Assembly (NCBI RefSeq): GCF_900095695.1
Contig: NZ_FMIQ01000029.1
Location: 19,167 to 83,166 of the forward strand
Direction: 5' to 3'
Source of the DNA: Hafnia alvei
Lineage (GTDB): Bacteria; Pseudomonadota; Gammaproteobacteria; Enterobacterales; Enterobacteriaceae
DNA: 64,000 nt
The translations under genes were made by a program, and so were the position numbers. Below, piece after piece: positions 26,229 to 34,858 of the stretch (position 1 is its first letter; each line of letters starts with the position of its first letter). The notes under the pieces were generated by a model. The model did no database searches. It was given only the letters and a program-made list of their open reading frames with translations, and had not been told where the DNA came from.

Positions 26229-26654
26229 TTAGATAAGACTCTCGGCGGTGCAGGTCCACGCGCTTGGGTGTTGATCAAAGCCCAAACGTGGGTAATATTC
26301 CTGTGCGAGCGGTGCTGCCAGCAGAATAACTTTGCAGTTGGGTTTCAGCTGGCGACACGTCATCTGTATTAATGCCTTACCTACACCGCTTTTTTGCACC
26401 GACTCTGATACCGCCAGATCGGATAAATAGCAGCAGTAGTTGAAATCTGTCACCGAACGAGCGATGCCAATCAGGCGCTCACCAGCCCATGCAGTGACTA
26501 AGATATCTGCATGTTCTAACATTCCAGCCAAACATTCAGGGTTATCTAGCGGGCGTCGAGGGCCTAGCGTTGTTTCAGACAACAATTGTGAAAACTGTGC
26601 CACAGTGATCGGTTTATTGACGTGATAACACACTTCGGCTGGCGTTGATGACAT
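26229..26654 (-). CDS. GNAT family N-acetyltransferase
   Basis: Single GNAT domain of 141 residues. The acetyl-CoA binding signature appears as SESVQKSGVGKALI, preceded by the beta strand CCYLSDLAV and followed by YYPRLGFDQH. AAGGTCAGAG precedes the ATG. The substrate is not identifiable. It is monocistronic by spacing. Confidence 0.85.
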   Translation of the reverse strand: MSSTPAEVCYHVNKPITVAQFSQLLSETTLGPRRPLDNPECLAGMLEHADILVTAWAGERLIGIARSVTDFNYCCYLSDLAVSESVQKSGVGKALIQMTCRQLKPNCKVILLAAPLAQEYYPRLGFDQHPSAWTCTAESLI

Positions 26655-26717
26655 CTCTGACCTTCCCGTTAGTTTACTAAAACTGTGACGTTATATTATT
26701 GATATTAAAATCAAAAA

Positions 26718-26921
26718 TTAACGTTGGCGCTGTGATTTAGCCCATTGCGCTTTCTGCCAATCTTCACAGCAGTCTTTGTCGCAAAAGTTGCCACTTTCAA
26801 TTTTTTCGTGGCAGTTATAACACATACCGGTAAATGGCATCTGCGTCTTTTGGCGGTTAGCAAGAGCGAGGTCACGCTCTAATTCTTCCAGTGCACTGGC
26901 GTTGTCAAACTCATCAGCCAT
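26718..26921 (-). CDS. Small zinc-ribbon protein, TraR/DksA-like N-terminus
   Basis: 67-residue acidic protein. The N-terminal half (MADEFDNASALEELERDLAL) is a short helix like those of small DksA/TraR relatives. The C-terminal half has a four-cysteine pattern, CYNC then CDKDCC, that should bind zinc. GGGGAAG precedes the ATG. Function is unknown; regulation of RNA polymerase is only suggested by the distant resemblance. Confidence 0.75.
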   Translation of the reverse strand: MADEFDNASALEELERDLALANRQKTQMPFTGMCYNCHEKIESGNFCDKDCCEDWQKAQWAKSQRQR

Positions 26922-27122
26922 TTTCTTCCCCTATGTAGTCGTGACAAAATTGAGTAATAACAGAATTTCGTGATTACAGAATAGCGTTATGATGCGGTTC
27001 TCGAATCAAGCACGTGATTATACTCGGTTGAACGATGATCGTCATACACTTGAATTGACCCTCATTCGATTCTCAGACTTGTCTTTAGCCTACCTCGCGA
27101 AGGGTATACCTTTCATTGATAT
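26922..27122. other. Gap between the zinc-ribbon gene and the ModE site
   Basis: Divergent promoter space without a gene. No motif recognised apart from generally AT-rich stretches. Confidence 0.4.
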
Positions 27123-27152
27123 AATCGTTATATAATAATTTATATAACGATT
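27123..27152. promoter_or_regulatory. ModE operator (perfect palindrome)
   Basis: AATCGTTATATA, six bases, TATATAACGATT: a perfect palindrome. It contains TATAT-N7-TATAT within CGTTATAT...ATATAACG, the known recognition pattern of the molybdate-responsive regulator ModE. It lies about 70 bases upstream of the YghW-like gene. A second hairpin TTGCTAT/ATAGCAA at 27151-27174 abuts it. Confidence 0.82.
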
Positions 27153-27219
27153 GCTATTTGCTCAACGATAGCAATTTATTGAGGTTATCTCTCATGGTGA
27201 ATGAGTCGTGGAGGATGAT

Positions 27220-27546
27220 GTGAAAAATCATTTTGGCGAAGGTGTGATGGACGGCGTAAGGGCTTATGAACCTAAATCGGCCAATGAGATGAGCCAGCAC
27301 TGCTTCGACTATCGGCGTGGTTTCGTTTGTGGATTTGCACACAGCTTTGGCAAACGGGTTGAAAATCGTTATATGGCTGCCTGCCGAGCGGGGGAGTTGG
27401 CGCGCGATTACGGACTAGAACGTGATGCCATTGCTGATTTTTTCCACGGCAGCGAAGATCGTGGTTTGCAGGAATATTATTACTCTGGTTATGAACGTTC
27501 ACGTCGCGCAGACGAAGTCTTCTTTGGTGCTGAAGTGGCTGGCTGA
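27220..27546 (+). CDS. YghW-like protein (DUF2623)
   Basis: 108-residue soluble protein from the GTG at 27220, preceded by GGAGG; another GTG at 27208 is less well placed. NHFGEGVMDGVRA, CFDYRRGFVCGFAHSF, GLERDAIADFF and a YYSGYE motif line up with E. coli YghW from memory. Function unknown. The upstream ModE palindrome and the molbindin gene downstream suggest a link with molybdenum, which is inference. Confidence 0.8.
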   Translation: MKNHFGEGVMDGVRAYEPKSANEMSQHCFDYRRGFVCGFAHSFGKRVENRYMAACRAGELARDYGLERDAIADFFHGSEDRGLQEYYYSGYERSRRADEVFFGAEVAG

Positions 27547-27739
27547 ATAGATCGGGTTGGTCTCTGTTGCTGCGATTAACTTCTGTTAGTATTAAGGGTC
27601 GGTCTAGATTCGTGAATTTCAAGCAACATCAATGTGAGTTCGTCTTACTAACCTGAATTATCTCCTTGATGTTACGTGAGTTGTTTAGAGTCTGCATCAT
27701 TGTGTCCTCAATACAGTTTGTTTAATCAAGGAGAGCAAA
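27547..27739 (+). promoter_or_regulatory. Leader of the molbindin gene with an inverted repeat
   Basis: AACATCAA (27625-27632) and TTGATGTT (27666-27673) are exact reverse complements 33 bases apart. AAGGAG precedes the molbindin start. No molybdenum-cofactor riboswitch could be recognised. Confidence 0.4.
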
Positions 27740-28168
27740 ATGTCTGTTTCAGCACGTAACCAATTTAGTGGCGTCATTTCAGCTGTCGCGGATGGAGCCG
27801 TCAATGACGAGGTTGAATTGACCTTAAACGGCGGCTCGAAAATTGTGGCGGTCGTCACTCACGCGAGCAAACAAGCCATGGGGTTAAGCAAAGGCAAAGA
27901 CGCTGTCGCGTTAATCAAGGCGCCTTGGGTTATTTTGGCTTCAGAGGATTGTGGTTTAGTATTTTCTGCCCGTAATCAATTCGCCGGTGAAGTGAGTGCC
28001 TTTCTTAAGGGGGCTGTGAACTCAACGGTGCATGTGAAAACCGATCAGGGGATTGAACTCACTTCCGTTGTTACCAATGAAAGCGCAGAGGAAATGGCGC
28101 TAAGCGCCGGCAGTCGCGTAATTGCATTGATTAAAGCCTCCAGCGTTATGCTGGCTACCAAGGCCTAG
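27740..28168 (+). CDS. Molbindin: molybdate-binding protein with two Mop/TOBE domains
   Basis: Cytosolic molybdate storage or buffering protein of 142 residues. It is a tandem duplication: SARNQFSGVISAVADGAVNDEV (about 3-69) and SARNQFAGEVSAFLKGAVNSTV (about 75-142) are clear repeats, each ending in IKA(P/S)xV. This matches di-domain molbindins that form hexamers around oxyanions. The nearby ModE operator fits molybdate homeostasis. Confidence 0.9.
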   Translation: MSVSARNQFSGVISAVADGAVNDEVELTLNGGSKIVAVVTHASKQAMGLSKGKDAVALIKAPWVILASEDCGLVFSARNQFAGEVSAFLKGAVNSTVHVKTDQGIELTSVVTNESAEEMALSAGSRVIALIKASSVMLATKA

Positions 28169-28172
28169 TCTT

Positions 28173-28643
28173 ATGCCGCAGATTCAATTTCGCCTGTTTG
28201 ATCATTCTGATGCGCTTGCTTTGCGGCTAGTGTATGAGTCTGCGGTTTCTCAACTCACCGTGGGTGAATATAATCTCGCTCAGCGAACGGCATGGATTGA
28301 GGCTAGTGCGGATCCTAATTATTGGCTGGACGTACTTGAGCGTATTCAACCGACCGTAGCCTTAGTTGACGGAGAGATCGCCGGCTATTTCGATTTGCAG
28401 CCTGATGGATTAATCGATCATTTCTATGTATCAGCTTCATTTGCGCATCAGGGCATCGCTCGAGCGATGATGGATGAAATACTGCAACGAGCGCAGCTGC
28501 GTAGCCTTCCTGAAATTTATGCTTATGTAAGCCTTACTGCCCAGCCTTTCTTCACGCGTTATGGTTTTGAGATTGTTTATTGCCAAAACGTTGAGGTCGG
28601 CGGACAGCAGCTTGAGAATGCGCGCATGTGCAGACGGCTTTAG
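28173..28643 (+). CDS. GNAT family N-acetyltransferase, YafP-like
   Basis: 156 residues; the start is four bases after the molbindin stop, so probably translationally coupled. The GNAT core shows IDHFYVSASFAHQGIARAMM (acetyl-CoA loop) and a C-terminal AQPFFTRYGFEIV, resembling E. coli YafP. Substrate unknown. The coupling with molbindin gives no direct clue. Confidence 0.83.
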   Translation: MPQIQFRLFDHSDALALRLVYESAVSQLTVGEYNLAQRTAWIEASADPNYWLDVLERIQPTVALVDGEIAGYFDLQPDGLIDHFYVSASFAHQGIARAMMDEILQRAQLRSLPEIYAYVSLTAQPFFTRYGFEIVYCQNVEVGGQQLENARMCRRL

Positions 28644-28672
28644 GCGCGTTTGTCGATTGGCTAATAAATATA

Positions 28673-28702
28673 AAAAAGCCCGTTCAGTGAACGGGCTTTT
28701 TA
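28673..28702. terminator. Bidirectional intrinsic terminator
   Basis: AAAAAGCCCGTTCA and TGAACGGGCTTTTT form a strong stem with A and T runs on both sides. It separates the convergent acetyltransferase and permease genes. Confidence 0.93.
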
Positions 28703-28720
28703 GTTTATCAGGTTGAGTTT

Positions 28721-30082
28721 TTACTGAGCGATTTCAGCGTCATACTGCGGAGGCGGTTGACGGAAGCGGCGAGTCAGGAAGGTTAAGTAACCCAGACCGA
28801 TAGCGCCCCAAATCAGACCTAACGTCATAGAGCTCTCTTCCAAGTTTACCCACAGCACACCAACGGTTGCAGCGCCTAATACCGGCAGCAGCAGATAGTT
28901 GATGTTGTCTTTCAGCGTACGATTACGTTTTTCACGAATGTAGAACTGAGAGATAACTGACAGGTTCACGAAAGTAAACGCCACCAGAGCACCAAAGTTA
29001 ATTAGCGCTGTGGCTGTCACCAGATCAAATGATACCGCTGACAAGGCAATGCAACCGACCAACAGCACGTTGAACGCAGGAGTACGCCATTTCGGGTGGA
29101 TGTATCCGAACAGGCGCTCAGGGAACACGCCATCACGGCCCATAACGTACATCAGGCGAGAAACACCGGCGTGTGCGGCCATACCTGAAGCCAGTACCGT
29201 GACGCAGGAGAACACCAGAATGATGGACTGGAAGAACTTGCCTGCTACAAACAGCATGATTTCTGGCTGTGATGCATCTGGGTTCGCGAAGCGTGAGATA
29301 TCTGGGAAGTACAACTGTAAGAAGTACGACACCACGATAAAGATCACACCGCCAATCAGCGCTGTCAGGAAAATTGCTTTCGGGATAACGCGCCCTGCAT
29401 CTGGCGTTTCTTCAGACAATGAACTGATACCATCAAAGCCTAAGAACGAGAAGCAGAGTATCGTCGCCCCGGTTATCATTGGCACCACATGCGCATTTTC
29501 AGAGATAAATGGACGGCTGCTGATCAGCGTACCGGCACCTTCACCACCGTAAATACCGTGGATAACCAGACCCAAGAAGATAATCATGATAGCAACCTGA
29601 ATCACCACAATGATGGAGTTCAAGTTTGCAACGAGGTTAATGCCTCGTAGGTTAAATAGGGTCATCAGCGTGACTAAACCACCCACAAAAATCCAAGACG
29701 GTACGCCTGGGAAAATTGCTTCAAGGTAAATTTTAGCCAGCAAAATGTTGATCATCGGCATAAACAGATAATCAAGTAGAGAAGACCAACCCACCATAAA
29801 ACCAACGTGCGGGCTAATCGCCTTCTGCGCGTAGGTATAGGCTGAGCCAGCTGACGGGAAGCGTTTAACCAGCTTTCCGTAACTAACCGCAGTGAACAAC
29901 ACTGCAATCAGTGCAATAGCATAAGATGTGGCAACGTGGCCATCAGTGAGACCGCTAACGATACCAAAGGTATCAAAAATGGTCATCGGCTGCAGATAGG
30001 CCAACCCCATCATGACGACTTGTACAAGCGTCAATGTTTTACGGAGTTCGACACGTTTTTGAGGTGAGGTATTAATCGCCAT
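28721..30082 (-). CDS. puuP: PuuP-type putrescine/amino acid permease (APC family)
   Basis: Inner-membrane APC transporter of 453 residues with 12 predicted helices. [62 protein letters not shown] and [17 protein letters not shown] are all very close to E. coli PuuP, the putrescine importer. No puu catabolic genes adjoin it, so the substrate assignment rests on similarity alone. The start has GGAGG upstream and overlaps the 3' end of a leader ORF. Confidence 0.82.
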   Translation of the reverse strand: MAINTSPQKRVELRKTLTLVQVVMMGLAYLQPMTIFDTFGIVSGLTDGHVATSYAIALIAVLFTAVSYGKLVKRFPSAGSAYTYAQKAISPHVGFMVGWSSLLDYLFMPMINILLAKIYLEAIFPGVPSWIFVGGLVTLMTLFNLRGINLVANLNSIIVVIQVAIMIIFLGLVIHGIYGGEGAGTLISSRPFISENAHVVPMITGATILCFSFLGFDGISSLSEETPDAGRVIPKAIFLTALIGGVIFIVVSYFLQLYFPDISRFANPDASQPEIMLFVAGKFFQSIILVFSCVTVLASGMAAHAGVSRLMYVMGRDGVFPERLFGYIHPKWRTPAFNVLLVGCIALSAVSFDLVTATALINFGALVAFTFVNLSVISQFYIREKRNRTLKDNINYLLLPVLGAATVGVLWVNLEESSMTLGLIWGAIGLGYLTFLTRRFRQPPPQYDAEIAQ

Positions 30083-30302
30083 GACGCAGTCCTCCCATGC
30101 TCTCGACTTTTTGGTTCGATGTTGCGCAAAGCGGAGAGATCACAGGAAAACTTCGTGTGAAGAGACTACTAATAATTGAATAATATTCGGACAGGGGAGA
30201 TGTAAAAGAAGCGCGAGCGGAGAAAGAAGCTCCAGCCCCGTAGTCGCTGCTGCTGCAGCGCATGCCAGTGAATCCCGGCGCGAAAGCGAATGATTGCCCC
30301 AT
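30072..30302 (-). CDS. Putative 76-codon leader ORF overlapping puuP
   Basis: ATG at 30302 with GAGGAAA upstream; the frame ends 11 bases inside puuP. The product is Ser-rich ([20 protein letters not shown] at the start) with no recognised domain. The puuP ribosome site lies within its last codons, so translation of the leader would affect puuP. It could be a regulatory upstream ORF or an accidental frame. Confidence 0.4.
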   Translation of the reverse strand: MGQSFAFAPGFTGMRCSSSDYGAGASFSARASFTSPLSEYYSIISSLFTRSFPVISPLCATSNQKVESMGGLRHGD

Positions 30303-30810
30303 CTAAGTTTCCTCAGTAGTAGCGCGGCTAAATGTGCCGCTAAATAGCGATTATCATGTCCGGTTTTAAGCCGGCCTCAGTTATAAAACTCATTACCTGA
30401 TGCAAAAAAATAACCGATGTCATTTTATACATCGGCCATTTGCAGGGCGCGTATTTTGCCCCAAGGGGGACAATCTGACAAGATGTGTAAGCGTACTTGA
30501 GGCCTTTCTTTTTTGCTTTTCGTGCTATTTTTTCGTTTTATTTAGCTCCGGCAAAAAACATGCCCAAAAAGCTAACAAATTCACAACCGATTTTGGCCTT
30601 AATCGTTCACTGAAGTACTAAATTTCAATCTTAATTCGTGAGTTGAATCATGTATCGCAAATGAGAATAGATATCTGATTTGCTTTTTTTTATCGACTTT
30701 GCCGGGGCATGTTTGACGAATTCGAATGTCGTTGCCAAAGTGGGAGTATCCTGTCATCGGTTTAATTGCCCCACGATGAAAGCTACTGATGTTTGTTGCA
30801 GAGAAACTCC
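30303..30810. other. Intergenic region between the puuP leader and the DUF1003 gene
   Basis: Divergent promoter space. TAGCGGC and GCCGC around 30325-30345 give a small hairpin in the puuP leader. A 73-codon frame on the plus strand (30400-30621) looks accidental. No operator recognised. Confidence 0.4.
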
Positions 30811-31353
30811 ATGAATATTAACGATAACTCATTACTACAAAAGCTGCGTGAATCGCGTCGTTTACGTCGAGAAAAGTTCCTGAATCAGAAAAAGGCCACG
30901 AATGTTACCGGCACTTCGGTACCGGCTTTAACGCTAGGTCAGCGGATGGCGGATGGCGTTACCAGCGTGATTGGTTCGTGGCGGTTTATCATCATCCAAA
31001 GCATTTTGCTAGCATGCTGGATGGTTGGTAATGCATGGTTTGGCCATAATGCGTGGGATCCCTATCCATTTATCCTGTTGAATTTGCTGCTTTCATTTCA
31101 GGCGGCCTATACGGCACCAGCCATTATGATGAGCCAAACGCGGCAAAGTGATATGGATAGAAAAAGGGCGGAAAATGATTTTGAGATTAACGTGAAAGCG
31201 GAGCTGGAAATTGAGTTGTTGCACGAAAAAATCGATCTGCTGAAAGAAAAAGAGATTCAGGCACTCACAGAAGCAATTCGCAGGCTGACGGAACGTCTTG
31301 ATGCCGCCGCACAGCAGACAAAAAACGTGGCACCTACAGATGATGTTCAATAG
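30811..31353 (+). CDS. DUF1003 membrane protein
   Basis: 180 residues from the ATG at 30811 with AGAGAAA upstream. Two membrane helices (about residues 60-80 and 87-107) follow GSWRFIIIQS. The conserved DUF1003 stretch NAWDPYPFILLNLLLSFQAAYTAP is present in shortened form. A C-terminal coiled coil (about 120-175) is rich in Glu and Lys. Function unknown; inner membrane. Confidence 0.85.
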   Translation: MNINDNSLLQKLRESRRLRREKFLNQKKATNVTGTSVPALTLGQRMADGVTSVIGSWRFIIIQSILLACWMVGNAWFGHNAWDPYPFILLNLLLSFQAAYTAPAIMMSQTRQSDMDRKRAENDFEINVKAELEIELLHEKIDLLKEKEIQALTEAIRRLTERLDAAAQQTKNVAPTDDVQ

Positions 31354-31391
31354 GTGCCACACTTCATTGGTAAGTTGGCATTTACTTACAT

Positions 31392-32744
31392 TTAGCGATA
31401 AATACGCTGCGCCCAGCGTGCCAAACCGGCGGTTACCGAACCAAAGTCGTTGCCACCGACGATTGGGATCCCCGGCAGCTGTCGCGCCAGCGCATCACGA
31501 ATCAGAGGTGAGCGAGCACTTCCTCCGGTCAGATAGATGACCTCAGGCGTGATGTTGCTGACGGTTAAGGCACTGCTGACCTGCTCTTGAATGCGCTCTA
31601 GAGGCTGAGTGATGGCTTCGGCTAATTCATGAACGTTGAGGTGCTGAACTAGGCCATTGGCAATGAAATCCAGCGTTGTGCTGATGCTATCTTGCTGAGA
31701 AAGCGCAATTTTGCTCTCTTCTGCGCTACGCACTAAGCGATAGCTTAGGCGCTGCTGATAAACTTTCAGCAGAAGTTCAACCTTGCTAGGTTCAGCGGCA
31801 TCACGGATTAAATCACGTAACATGCGGCCATTCGCCGTGCTGTAAAAGTCGCTTTGTGCGGGAACGTCGTTGGTGGCGACCGCATTCCAATAAGGTAAGG
31901 CAGGTAGCGCGGTGCCTTTTTCGGTGACGCCACCCGCGCCCAACAGCGGCATGAGCTGTTTAAAGGCCAGCATGATATCCAAGTCGTTACCGCCCACGCG
32001 GCAGCCGCTGTGGCCCAGCAGGCTTTCATGACGATCGGTGCGATCGCGCCACTGCGGGCCCATCAGCAGGACGGAGCAGTCGGTTGTACCCCCTCCGATA
32101 TCAACGACCAGCACTTTTTTCTCTTCGTTCAGCGTTGCTTCAAAATCAAGCCCAGCAGCAACGGGCTCAAATTGGAAAGTCACATCCTGAAAACCTGCGC
32201 GATGGGCAGCACGGTCAAGAATACCTTGTGCCTGTGCGTTGGCCTCTTCGCCGCCGGTGCCTTGAAAGTTCACCGGACGCCCAATAACCGCTTGGGTAAT
32301 TGATTGATTCAGCGTGCTCTCCGCCTGACGTTTGATGTGGAACATCATGGCGCACACCAAATCCTCAAACATTGCGATTTGCTGAGGTTTCAAGCCGTTG
32401 GCACCCAAGAATGACTTCGGTGATTTGACGAAGTAAACCTCTTCTGGGTCTTCTACATACAGGCTGAGCGCCTTTAGGCCAAACTGTAGGCTATCTGCGG
32501 TGACGGGAATATCTTCTTCCCGATTAAAATTTATCGCACGGCGCAATAATTGTTGGTTTTCATCGCTGCCGGTTGGCACTTGCCAATGGCGATGTAAGCA
32601 TTCGCTTACGGCTTCACGCGTAGGCGCACACAACATTGAGGGCAGATACGGAGAGTCCTGCTCAAGCGGTAGTAATTCAGGTTGGTCACCTTGCATGACT
32701 GCGACGGAGCAGTTTGCGGTACCGTAATCAAATCCAATAAACAT
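31392..32744 (-). CDS. yegD: Hsp70-like chaperone YegD
   Basis: Actin/Hsp70-fold ATPase of 450 residues from the ATG at 32744 (GGAGAAC upstream), the same length as E. coli YegD. FIGFDYGTANCSVAV is the phosphate-1 motif, VLVVDIGGGTTDCSVL phosphate-2 and VIYLTGGSARSPLIRDAL the adenosine motif. It lacks the substrate-binding half of DnaK. Client and partners are unknown. Confidence 0.93.
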   Translation of the reverse strand: MFIGFDYGTANCSVAVMQGDQPELLPLEQDSPYLPSMLCAPTREAVSECLHRHWQVPTGSDENQQLLRRAINFNREEDIPVTADSLQFGLKALSLYVEDPEEVYFVKSPKSFLGANGLKPQQIAMFEDLVCAMMFHIKRQAESTLNQSITQAVIGRPVNFQGTGGEEANAQAQGILDRAAHRAGFQDVTFQFEPVAAGLDFEATLNEEKKVLVVDIGGGTTDCSVLLMGPQWRDRTDRHESLLGHSGCRVGGNDLDIMLAFKQLMPLLGAGGVTEKGTALPALPYWNAVATNDVPAQSDFYSTANGRMLRDLIRDAAEPSKVELLLKVYQQRLSYRLVRSAEESKIALSQQDSISTTLDFIANGLVQHLNVHELAEAITQPLERIQEQVSSALTVSNITPEVIYLTGGSARSPLIRDALARQLPGIPIVGGNDFGSVTAGLARWAQRIYR

Positions 32745-32939
32745 ATGTTCTCCTGCGTTCCCCATGCCATGAAGGGCGGCGACTTTACTCTATTGTGCCG
32801 TTTTCATCAATGAACTCCTCCCGTCATTCCTGTTTAGGCATGCGGTGGTGGCGATCTTATGGTGATATCAATGTCCGATTTCCGCGAGTCAGAACGGATA
32901 ATTAAGGATAAGCTGTGTACAGAATAAGCGGGGGGTAAT

Positions 32940-34376
32940 ATGAACGGTAATCATGAAATCTGGTATGCCGCATTAAAAGCACGCGATCCCAAATTTGATG
33001 GGCGTATTTTTGTCGGAGTGTCATCAACAAAAATATATTGTCGTACGGTTTGCGGAGCGCGCACGCCAAAAGCAGAGAACTGTCATTTTTATCCTAGCGC
33101 AGCGGCGGCTGAGCGCGATGGTTATCGCCCATGCTTAAAGTGCCGCCCAGAGCTCGCTCCCGGCTTATCCATTGTCGATCTCTCTAATCGTTATATACAG
33201 GTTGCGGTTCAGCTAATCGAGCAGGGCTATTTAACGCAGAATAGCTGTGAGGCACTGGCGACGCGTTTAGGTATTTCGGATCGCCAGCTACGACGGGTTT
33301 TCGCCGAGCATTTTGGTGCTTCACCGATTGAGTATGCGCAATCTTATCGCTTACTGCAGGCCAAACGGCTTTTGATGGATAGCCATCTGCCGTTAGAGGA
33401 AGTGGCGTTCAGCGCGGGCTTTGGTAGTTTGCGACGCTTTAATGAGTTATTCAGTGCGAGGTATCGAATGACGCCCAGTTCTTTGCGTGCCAATAAGACG
33501 AAGCAAGAAGAAGGACTCATGCTTTCGGTTAGCTATCGTCCTCCCTATGATTGGGGCTGGATGCTAGGGTTCCTGCAGGCGCGCTGCGTGGCCGGTGTGG
33601 ATAACGTGACGGACGAGGGTGAATATCAGCGCACGTTACGCGTGGGGCAGGATTCGGGATGGATTGCTTTGCGCCCCGATGCTCAGCGATGCCGAGTCAA
33701 GGTGCAGATTTCGAGCTCTTTAACGGCGCATGCGCCAGAAGTGCTGCGCCGAGTTCGCCAATTGTTAGATTTAGATGCTGATCCGCAGGCCATCGCTGAA
33801 GGCTTAGGTGAGCTCGCCTTGCACAATCCAGGATTACGTTTGCCGGGATGCATGAATGCGTTTGAACAGTCGGTACGGGCTATTTTAGGGCAGGTGGTTA
33901 GCGTAAAAATGGCGGCGAAATTTGCCTCGGCGATTGCTGAGCGTTGGGGGGAGTTTGTAGATACGCCGTTAGAGGGTTTGAATGCCATATTCCCCGATGC
34001 TAATCGGTTGGCTGTGCTGTCAGCGGAAGAGCTCAAAATTATCGGAATACCACTTAAACGCGCCGCCAGCATTGTGCGTTTGGCGCAGGAGGTGAGTGAA
34101 GGGCGTCTTATCCTAGAAGATGTTCTGGATATTGAAGGGAGTATTGCGGCTATCACCGCTATTCAAGGGATCGGCAGTTGGACCGCTACCTATATTGCGA
34201 TGCGCGCGTGGAGTTGGCCAGATGCATTCTTACAGGGCGATTATCTGATTAAACAGCGTTTCCCGCAGATGACGCCGAGTAAAATTGTGAAATATGCCGA
34301 ACGATGGCGGCCATGGCGTGCCTATGCCAATTTGCATCTTTGGCATAACGACGCTTGGACAATGGAGACATTATGA
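32940..34376 (+). CDS. Ada-type regulator fused to AlkA 3-methyladenine DNA glycosylase
   Basis: A 478-residue fusion in three parts. Residues 1-75 match the N-terminal Ada domain with zinc/methyl-acceptor cysteines Cys34, Cys38, Cys65 and Cys68 (CRTVC, CLKC). Residues about 80-185 are an AraC-type DNA-binding domain. Residues about 194-478 are AlkA with a helix-hairpin-helix (IQGIGSWTATYIAMRAW) and catalytic Asp434 in LQGDYLIKQRF. It can sense methylphosphotriesters, activate transcription and excise alkylated bases. The C-terminal O6-methylguanine domain of E. coli Ada is instead the next gene. Confidence 0.92.
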   Translation: MNGNHEIWYAALKARDPKFDGRIFVGVSSTKIYCRTVCGARTPKAENCHFYPSAAAAERDGYRPCLKCRPELAPGLSIVDLSNRYIQVAVQLIEQGYLTQNSCEALATRLGISDRQLRRVFAEHFGASPIEYAQSYRLLQAKRLLMDSHLPLEEVAFSAGFGSLRRFNELFSARYRMTPSSLRANKTKQEEGLMLSVSYRPPYDWGWMLGFLQARCVAGVDNVTDEGEYQRTLRVGQDSGWIALRPDAQRCRVKVQISSSLTAHAPEVLRRVRQLLDLDADPQAIAEGLGELALHNPGLRLPGCMNAFEQSVRAILGQVVSVKMAAKFASAIAERWGEFVDTPLEGLNAIFPDANRLAVLSAEELKIIGIPLKRAASIVRLAQEVSEGRLILEDVLDIEGSIAAITAIQGIGSWTATYIAMRAWSWPDAFLQGDYLIKQRFPQMTPSKIVKYAERWRPWRAYANLHLWHNDAWTMETL

Positions 34377-34858
34377 TGAATTACAGTCAGTTTAAAACGC
34401 CTCAGGGCCAGATGTTTATTTTGTTTGATGATAACAGTGTGCACGGCGTCTATTTTGATGGGCAAAAATATCTGCCTGATTTTAGTCAGCATCGGGAGCT
34501 CAATCATCACCCTGTACTTGAGCGTGCACGTCAGCAGCTACAGCCTTATTTCTCCGGCGACAGCGATGGCTTTGACTTCCCGTTGGCGGCGCGTGGCACG
34601 CCATTCCAGCAGGCTGTATGGCAAGCATTAAGCGAAATTCCCTGCGGTGAAACCTGTACCTACATGGCCGTGGCGTTGAAAGTCGGTAATCCTAAAGGCG
34701 TGCGGGCCGTTGCTCAAGCAATCGGACATAACCCGTGGTCGGTCGTGATCCCGTGTCATCGAGTCATTGGCTCCTCAGGGAAATTAACCGGCTACGCGGG
34801 CGGCATCGATAGGAAAGCCTGGCTTTTGAAGCGAGAGGGTGCCGATATTCCGCTCTAG
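34373..34858 (+). CDS. ogt: O6-methylguanine-DNA methyltransferase
   Basis: Suicide DNA repair protein of 161 residues. The acceptor Cys is in IPCHRVIG, preceded by the helix-turn-helix GVRAVAQAIGHNPWS; TPFQQAVWQAL is also typical. The start overlaps the stop of the Ada-AlkA gene (TTATGATGA, with GGAG upstream), so the two are translated together as an alkylation repair unit. Its stop overlaps that of dgcE on the other strand. Confidence 0.93.
   Translation: MMNYSQFKTPQGQMFILFDDNSVHGVYFDGQKYLPDFSQHRELNHHPVLERARQQLQPYFSGDSDGFDFPLAARGTPFQQAVWQALSEIPCGETCTYMAVALKVGNPKGVRAVAQAIGHNPWSVVIPCHRVIGSSGKLTGYAGGIDRKAWLLKREGADIPL

Noticed and set aside
25893..26372. 159-codon plus-strand ORF
   Set aside because: It lies antisense to nqrE and the acetyltransferase and spans their intergenic hairpin; the residues have no domain-like pattern.
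30400..30621. 73-codon plus-strand ORF
   Set aside because: No ribosome site, low-complexity Phe/Cys-rich text, in a divergent promoter region.
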